A program made the translations under genes and the position numbers. The notes beneath the pieces were generated by a model. That model did no database searches and had not been told where the DNA came from. It worked only from the letters and a program-made list of their open reading frames with translations. Of a stretch of 64,000 nt of DNA, positions 57,299 through 64,000 are shown piece by piece (within the stretch, counting starts at the first letter, position 1; every line of letters begins with the position of its first letter). The stretch lies in NCBI GenBank assembly GCA_020137815.1, contig CM035359.1, positions 6,434,968 to 6,498,967 on the forward strand, written 5' to 3'. Source of the stretch: Hormiphora californensis (Eukaryota; Ctenophora; Tentaculata; Cydippida; Pleurobrachiidae).

Positions 57299-60200
57299 AT
57301 GAAGCTGTTGTGTACTACACTTTTACTGTGGTTGGCATCTATCACATCACATACAAATGTAGCTGAGCCAACCACCGAGAGTGTAGCCGAAACCTTTCAT
57401 GGTCAACCGTCAGCCCCAAACAAGTCTGTAATAGTACCAACCGCTCTCACCAACCAACCAACCAACGATACCAATGTAGCTGAGCCAACTACTACAAAGA
57501 GTACTAATAACCATACAATCTATAGTAGACGTGAGGCTGAAGAGTCAATAAGTACCACCAACACCACCACTGCTGACTATTTGCCAAGCAATCCTACGTA
57601 TCACTGTACAGCTGTTGAAGTGAATGGCTACCTGCACGAACAGTGCGAAGAAGAAAATGGGGAAAAGAAATTCAAATGTCCCTTGTCAGATGAACTTTAC
57701 ACCTTGATTAATCCAAGTGGTACTGGTAGTTGTTATTACTTTGGGGTTACAAGCCGGTGTCAAGATGATCCAGGAATCTACCAGGCATGTGGGCACGACG
57801 GGTGTTCAGGGTCAAGGGAGCTGAATGGAACAGTTACTCTCCTATGTGGAACGTACATGTGTAATATGTATGATTCGAGGAACGATAAATACGAACTCCG
57901 GGCTGGAAGCTTCTTTGAAGAATATACTCGCTGCAATGATGGATACCAGTGCGAGGGAGACTTGAACTTGGTTAACTGCAACAGAAATGATACGGTTTGT
58001 GATGGAATAATTGACATTTTGACAGGTGACTCACCTGCTGAGGATGAGTCATACTGTAACGGTGTGCAGTATGGTGTACAATGTGGGGACATGTGGGTGA
58101 ATCCTTACTGGATGTGTAATGGCAGGTCAGATTGTCCCAATGGAGAAGATGAAGTTGGGTGCTTTAATTGGACCGCTGCTGACCATTAGGGTATGCTATT
58201 TTTCCCAACTCATAAATCAAATCCAATTTTCACAAAGTTTACCCCTAGAATGAGTTCCTACGATCATTCTAAAACATTTGGTAAAAAATTTTAGTCCTAC
58301 CCTGGCCCAATTACGTGGGCCGATGTATGCCCATATATGGGCATATTCATATCAAAAAATGTTTTTTGGGGCGTTATTTCGAAAAAACCACACATATGAA
58401 TCGCCTCATGAGAACCAGTACAACCATTATTTCCAGTCTGCACCTTCAGAACTCCATTTTATAATGAAAATTTTATTTTTTTTCCATCTTTTTTCTTGCA
58501 CATTTTCATACTTTGCAGTTGTTAGCGAATTTTAAAACTTTTTGAGATTTTATTTGTCGGAAACCAAATTCCGGTTGTAACCGACTACTTTTGACCTGCT
58601 GAACCATCCCGTTCATGAAAAAGCTCTCAAAATTGAAGAAAATGGCCAAAATGAACATTTTTAGTCAAAATGAACATTTTTGGTCCAAATGAACATTTCC
58701 AGGTCAAAAACCTTTGGCTAACTTTCATGATACCACATCCATTCTGATCGGTATCACCCCGCTGACACGACCCTGACCATAAAAAGTTGATATCAAAACA
58801 TGCCAACACTGGTGTAAAACACACATATTTTCCTTTTTTTCGGTAAAAAAGTAAACTTTTTTAATCGCCTGGCCCACGTAATTGACATACACTATCCCAA
58901 TTCCGTTTTCAGGATGTAGTAGACAATTGTCCATAGTTTCATATCTACCCTTAACCTTTTGGCCAAGTCGACAAAATTTTCACTTAGCACACCCTACTGA
59001 CCATACCACATGTAATCTATATAATTTCAATGGGAGTCTCAAAGTACATATCAATATCCAGCAAAGTATGCGGTGCTTCTTGTCAATATACTATCCAGTA
59101 TGTACCAATGGACAGGATCAGACCAACTGTAGTGATCCTGATAGAGTTGCAATGCAGTGTCTGTCAGAGGGATACCCAACAAATATTTCCATTTGGGGAT
59201 ACTGCCAGGGATATGAAAATCTTTGTGATGATAACTACAATAACGAGTGTTTTAAACCTGAACCGGACTGTACAATCCACAAAGGACAAAAGTGTGATGG
59301 ACATTTTGATTGTAACTCAGGGAAAGATGAAATCTGCACAAGTAAAACTAACATCAACTGTGTTAGAAGATTCCGGTCACAAAACGTGGAAAAGAATATC
59401 TCTCTACCAATACCGTTAGAATGGGTAATGGATGGGCAGAAGGACTGTATCGATGGAATAGATGAAGATGAAACGCAGTGGGAAAAGTGTGGCTCGAACA
59501 ATTTTACCTACTACGAAGACCCCAATTCAGGTTGTGAATCGGTTCTTTTGTGCCCGTCAGAAAGCAAACTCATACGACTTTCGGAACTTTGTGACAAGAT
59601 TCCCACCTGTCTCTTTGAAAATGATCTCTGTGCTGCTGTCATTGATTTAGGGATGGGTGTTAATAACACCTCTCCTAACTACAACGGACTAAAAATACTG
59701 CCACATTGCCTTTCCAAAGGAAACGAGACATACCAATTTTCCAACTGCTCGATCAGAGAACACAAGTCCGGATACGTACCAACAGTTCTTAATGTAACAA
59801 AGCCTACAATGGTTATCCTGCCCAAAAGAGAATTCAATCAGCTGTCTAAATCTGTTTGGAGAGAACTATGTCTACGCCGCATGCAACAACATTTGTCTGG
59901 ATGCTGACTGCCCACTGATCGATGTACCTGGAGACACTTGCGAAAACCGTAGCGACAGTGTCCGGGCCCTCACATGGGATAATACAGTAACAACTTTGCT
60001 GAAAATCAAAAACAGCTCATGGTATGACCAACAGATTTTCCCCTGTTTCAACAACAAGTGTGTGCAATATCAACAAGTGTGTGACCTTAAAGACGACTGT
60101 GGGGATGGTTCTGACGAGAAAAACTGTAAAAACAATTTCAAGTGTAACTCTAGTAATACTTATCTGGACTTGTCACAAGTGTGCAATCGAGTAGTAAGTT

Positions 60201-61685
60201 GTGGAGATTACTCGGATGAGTGCCAGCCTGAATGCCCACCAAGCCACTTTAACATCTTCGAAAACAACCATCTGAGGATAGGCAGCTACATCGTGGGAAC
60301 CGTGTCGACAGTGCTGAACACTGTTGCTCTTGTGAGATCAGGCTCGAAATTAACCCACCACGAAGCATATGAAATGTTCCTGAACCAACTTGGTATAACG
60401 ATGATCAACCTTGGAGACTTGTGCTTAGGACTTTATCTCATTGCCGTATCCTACTTTGACCAAATTCGTAAGGTCTCTGGAGACTATTGTCAGAAACGTT
60501 ACGAATGGTACAGTTCTACGGAATGCTCCTTTCTTGGGGTTCTCAGCACCACAGGTTCTCAACTGTCACTCTTCGCAATGACAATGTTGGCAATATGTAG
60601 AGTTACCACAGTGGGAAGAATAGTCCTTCAAGACTGTCGAACGTTCACATCTGCGGTAAAATTAGGAATCCTAGTAGGAGGCCCGATAGTCGCAAGTCTG
60701 ATGATTGCAGTAACTCCAATTCTACCTACTTTCGAAGACTACTTCGTTAACGGCCTGTATTATAAGGAATCGCCGCTGTTTTTGGGAACAGTCAGCAAGG
60801 CCCGACATTTTGAAGCTTTCAAAGTTTATTTCGGCGAAAACTCCAGTTCTTGGAATAATGAATCATCCTGGGCACAGATAAGATCGGCTGTGGCTGACAT
60901 GTTCTCAAGAGGCCCTAAAGGTAAACATCCCAATTGTACCATACCATTATATCGTTGTTAATCTTATTAATCCTAACTGTTCCATTAAATAAGATTAAGG
61001 GTCGGTAGAAAAGCAGGCTGCGCCATCTTTTGAAGGTAACGTGCGTATCCAGCAGCTATCGAAAGTCTGCAGCCCCCATTTCTATCGAACGCCAACGCGA
61101 ACGTCCCTATAGCTAACACCGTCATACTTTTCATAGTTATAAATTCGTTTAACATGCTGCTTGATTTCAGAAATGAAAGGAGAAAAAATCGATTTTTACG
61201 GGAATGCTGGTGTTTGTATCTTCAAATACTTGGTAAGGACAGATGATCCACAGTGGGGCTTTTCAACCGCTGTTTTAACGATGAACTGTCTATGTTTCCT
61301 ATTCATCGCCATAAGTTACATTGCCATCGGCTACATAACAAGCCGGTCAAGTAGAAATGCAGGCCGTTTCGGTGGAAACAATAGGGAACTAAACGCGAAA
61401 ATATTTGCCATCATCGTAACGGATTTCTTCTGCTGGATCTCTCTGGGGGTGGTGGCTTTCCTCCACCTAGTAGAAGTAATCAATGCCACCAGTTGGTATC
61501 CCTATTTCTCCATCCTGATTCTGCCGATCAACTCTGTCATAAATCCCCTCCTCTACGAGTCAAACTTCTACATGGGTCTTGCTAGGTCGGCCATCTCGTT
61601 CTTGGTGGCTTCTGTGAGGAAGATCTGTCCCACCCTGCAGACTACAGCACTATTCACCAGAGAAGAAGTGGAAACTACCTTATAA
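57299..61685 (+). pseudogene. LDLa-module 7TM receptor (LGR/RXFP-like), interrupted by a transposon and a frameshift
   Basis: Exon 1 runs 57299-60920 and exon 2 61171-61685 (G plus AA, in phase), stop TAA. Signal peptide MKLLCTTLLLWLASITSH, then a Thr-rich stretch, then several LDLa modules (for example CNGRSDCPNGEDEVGC, KCDGHFDCNSGKDEIC, VCDLKDDCGDGSDEKNC). The 7TM domain follows: LNTVAL in TM1, NLGDLCLGLYL in TM2, ICRVTTV where DRY is expected, CWIS in TM6 (the usual Pro is missing) and PINSVINPLLY in TM7, close to the LGR/RXFP group. The C-terminus ETTL fits a class I PDZ ligand. No LRRs are seen between the LDLa and 7TM parts. Two lesions: an 810-bp insertion at 58187-58996 creates a stop at once, and a +1 shift lies between about 59795 and 59860. 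Either a dead copy, a mutated allele or partly a sequencing error. Confidence 0.88.
58187..58996 (-). mobile_element. hAT-like non-autonomous element inserted in the receptor exon
   Basis: Flanked by a perfect 8-bp duplication CTGACCAT (58179-58186 and 58997-59004). Termini TAGGGTATGCTA and TAGCACACCCTA are inverted repeats. Internal sequence matches the 24652-25473 element in reverse orientation (TGAACATTTTT repeats, CCCATATATGGGCAT). No transposase is encoded. The 8-bp duplication and terminal repeats suit the hAT superfamily. Confidence 0.9.
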
Positions 61686-62470
61686 ATCTAGGAATTTCAA
61701 ACTCTTGCGTGGACTCTGGTGACTTTATACCATACATAAAAACTAATTATGTATTAAAACAGTAATTGCATAGTACTGAACACTCGGGACAAGATTTGTA
61801 ATATCTTCTCAGCTATTATTCTCAGCTATGCTAAGCAGATGAGATAAGGAGAGAGTACGGAGGTTGAATTGGAGAGAGAGAAAGTAGCAAGATCTGAATG
61901 AGTGAGAGCACAGTGAGAATGTTATGTTTAAGTGACCCTTAAGTGACCCACCGGGAGGGCACTGGGCAGTGGAGGAGGCGTCGGGCTATGCTAGCCCCCT
62001 GTCACTTCTAGTTTTCTTCTCTCTGGTCCGAGTGATTTATTGTTCGGCCAAAAACCGGAATTTTTGAGAAACGGTTAGCTTGTGTTGCTATTTTCTCTTC
62101 TCTGCCATGTGGGTATTAAGCTTGTGTGCCTATTTAGTCTTCTCTCTTGCAACAGGTGTTTGTTGAAGCTGCATTTAATTTTTCCCCGCCCGGGTGAAGG
62201 CCTTCGGCCTTCACCCGGATGCCTTTTGCAAAAAGGCATAGGGGTTTAGAAATCTGAACGGAATACGGATATAGTGACTATGTGTAGCAAGTCAGCTCTC
62301 TTGTTCCGTTTCAGGTTGCGAGGGGCAACATGTAGCAACTAGAGCCGCGCACACAACAACAACCTGCTCCTTGATAAACCACTTGGTTGACACGTTTTCA
62401 GGAAATATGTGGCGCACAATTCCGCAATGTGGCGCGCAATTTAGTGCTACTAAAACACAAGGATTTGTGA
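61686..62470. other. 3' region of the receptor gene
   Basis: ATTAAA at 61753-61758 is a possible polyadenylation signal about 70 bp after the stop. A GC-rich hairpin (CCGGGTGAAGGCC/GGCCTTCACCCGG) lies at 62190-62218. Nothing else is recognised. Confidence 0.5.
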
Positions 62471-63642
62471 GTTCATACATTTGCAGTTTCATATTTGTTT
62501 CATTTTGAATGCTCTGTTACACTGACATACACCCGTCTAAGTCTCTCTTTAATCCTAAATCTATCAATTTACAACCGCATCGCCTAGTCTGGTTCAGTCA
62601 TTCTGTCAAATAGTGCTCCTTTCCTGTATCTTTCAACACAGTACCTCTAATATCTGATCTCTAACGCACTCAATACCTGCTCGTTTTCTGTATCTTTCAA
62701 CACAGTACCTCTAATATCTGATCTCTAACGCACTCAATACCTGCTCGTTTTCTTGTACTCAGGTCACGTCCATAATATTGCTCTGTCTCAAAATATACTC
62801 CTTGTGCCAATGCTCCACTATATCCCCTAATAATTCCCAAAATTTCAAGTTTCTATCTTCAAAACTGTGGTCTCAGTAGCATTAAAACTGTCAAATGCAT
62901 CATTCTGCATTCTGGATACAGAATAACTTTGCGGATGTGTGACATAAACGAATTGCCGGGATTCTCCAGACTCTCTCACAATCAGTTCATACATTTGCAG
63001 TTTCATATTTGTTTCATTTTGAATGCTCTGTTACACTGACATACACCCGTCTAAGTCTCTCTTTAATCCAAAATCTATCAATTTACAACCGCATCGCCTA
63101 GTCTGGTTCAGTCATTCTGTCAAATAGTGCTCCTTTCCTGTATCTTTCAACACAGTACCTCTAATATCTGATCTCTAACGCACTCAATACCTGCTCGTTT
63201 TCTGTATCTTTCAACACAGTACCTCTAATATCTGATCTCTAACGCACTCAATACCTGCTCGTTTTCTTGTACTCAGGTCACGTCCATAATATTGCTCTGT
63301 CTCAAAATATACTCCTTGTGCCAATGCTCCACTATATCCCCTAATAATTCCCAAAATTTCAAGTTTCTATCTTCAAAACTGTGGTCTCAGAAGCATTAAA
63401 ACTGTCAAATGCATCATTCTGCATTCTGGATACAGAATAACTTTGCGGATGTGTGACATAAACGAATTGCCGGGATTCTCCAGACTCTCTCACAATCAGT
63501 TCATACATTTGCAGTTTCATATTTGTTTCATTTTGAATGCTCTGTTACACTGACATACACCCGTCTAAGTCTCTCTTTAATCCTAAATCTATCAATTTAC
63601 AACCGCATCGCCTAGTCTGGTTCAGTCATTCTGTCAAATAGT
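62471..63642. repeat. 514-bp tandem satellite, 2.3 copies
   Basis: Copies start at 62471, 62985 and 63499 (GTTCATACATTTGCAGTTTC). Copies 1 and 2 contain an internal duplication of about 65 bp (CTGTATCTTTCAACACAGTA). Near-identical, hence recent or homogenised. The third copy is cut at CAAATAGT and followed by unrelated sequence. Confidence 0.95.
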
Positions 63643-63991
63643 TAATCCATGGCATTCGGGTATCGAGCCTGGAACTCTGGAAGGGCAGGGGATTTCCTTC
63701 ACCGGGGTGTGGCCTGAGGGGTCCTGAGTCACCGGAGGAAAGTTTGCCTCCCGGAACTGTGGGATGGGGGTCGTGATTGGACGTTGATTGGGCCTGATTG
63801 GTCGGGGATTCGGAATCGTCGTGGAGGGACGTGGTTGGTCGCATTTGTTCGGGAATGTTGTTCTGGTCGTCCGGGAATAGTGGTTTATGCCCGGGGACGT
63901 CAATTGGATGCTTGGTTGGGCGTAAATTGAGCTTAATTGGCCTAATGGGTCGAAGTTCGGGATCGTCGTGGAGGAGCTTGATTGGTCGCAT
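63626..63991 (-). CDS. Candidate Pro-rich repeat exon running off the window edge
   Basis: Open minus-strand frame with two diverged copies of a unit starting MRPxxxLHDD and containing PNxxP/PGH-type text; the DNA repeats at a period of about 138-140 bp. It may be a partial coding repeat or just a degenerate minisatellite that happens to be open. The start lies outside the window. Confidence 0.25.
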   Translation of the reverse strand: MRPIKLLHDDPELRPIRPIKLNLRPTKHPIDVPGHKPLFPDDQNNIPEQMRPTTSLHDDSESPTNQAQSTSNHDPHPTVPGGKLSSGDSGPLRPHPGEGNPLPFQSSRLDTRMPWINYLTE

Positions 63992-64000
63992 TTGTTGCGG

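Overview
The window is animal (metazoan) nuclear DNA. Genes are split into many short GT-AG exons, the protein families are animal ones (a C2-type calpain, GCC2/GCC3 cysteine-rich modules, an LDL-receptor-class-A 7TM receptor), and there are many small inverted-repeat transposons and long (GA)n/(CT)n arrays. An early-branching marine invertebrate, perhaps a sponge, would fit, but nothing here fixes the taxon. All exon models were assembled by eye from splice signals, reading phase and family similarity.

Layout. 1-5.9 kb: repeat-rich, no convincing gene. 5.9-26.5 kb, minus strand: a complete 21-exon calpain of the CAPN5/CAPN6/TRA-3 (C2-containing) type with a long proline-rich N-terminal extension. 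All three catalytic positions are substituted (Cys to Pro, His to Leu, Asn to Ser), so it is predicted to be a pseudoprotease. Three PPxY motifs and proline-rich SH3-ligand-like stretches suggest a scaffold. Its introns hold foldback elements, an hAT-like element, a Harbinger-like element and two minisatellites that each carry copies of a 3' splice site. 26.6-33.5 kb: intergenic, with a 1.5-kb Mutator-like foldback element with a 9-bp target duplication, a miRNA-like hairpin and GA/CT arrays.

33.6-50.5 kb, plus strand: a 20-exon model that stays in phase throughout (1304 codons). It has a signal-anchor-like hydrophobic segment, GCC2/GCC3-like modules, a single about 620-codon acidic low-complexity exon and seven further hydrophobic segments. 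I do not recognise this architecture. Its intron 6 is filled by about 100 copies of a 35/42-bp repeat, nearly all carrying an intact 5' splice site plus the last codons of exon 6. Part of its first intron (35.4-36.3 kb) looks like corrupted sequence.

52.8-53.4 kb: a tiny two-exon gene for a 56-residue peptide with a signal peptide, Asn-rich middle and hydrophobic tail, resembling a CD52-style GPI-anchored peptide. 57.3-61.7 kb, plus strand: a rhodopsin-class receptor with LDLa modules and an LGR/RXFP-like 7TM domain. In this sequence it is broken by an 810-bp hAT-like insertion with a perfect 8-bp target duplication inside the coding exon, and by a separate one-base frameshift. 62.4-64 kb: a 514-bp tandem satellite and a proline-rich degenerate repeat running off the edge.

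The strongest system-level signal is that five tandem or direct duplications in the two large genes all sit on exon-intron junctions and copy the splice site.
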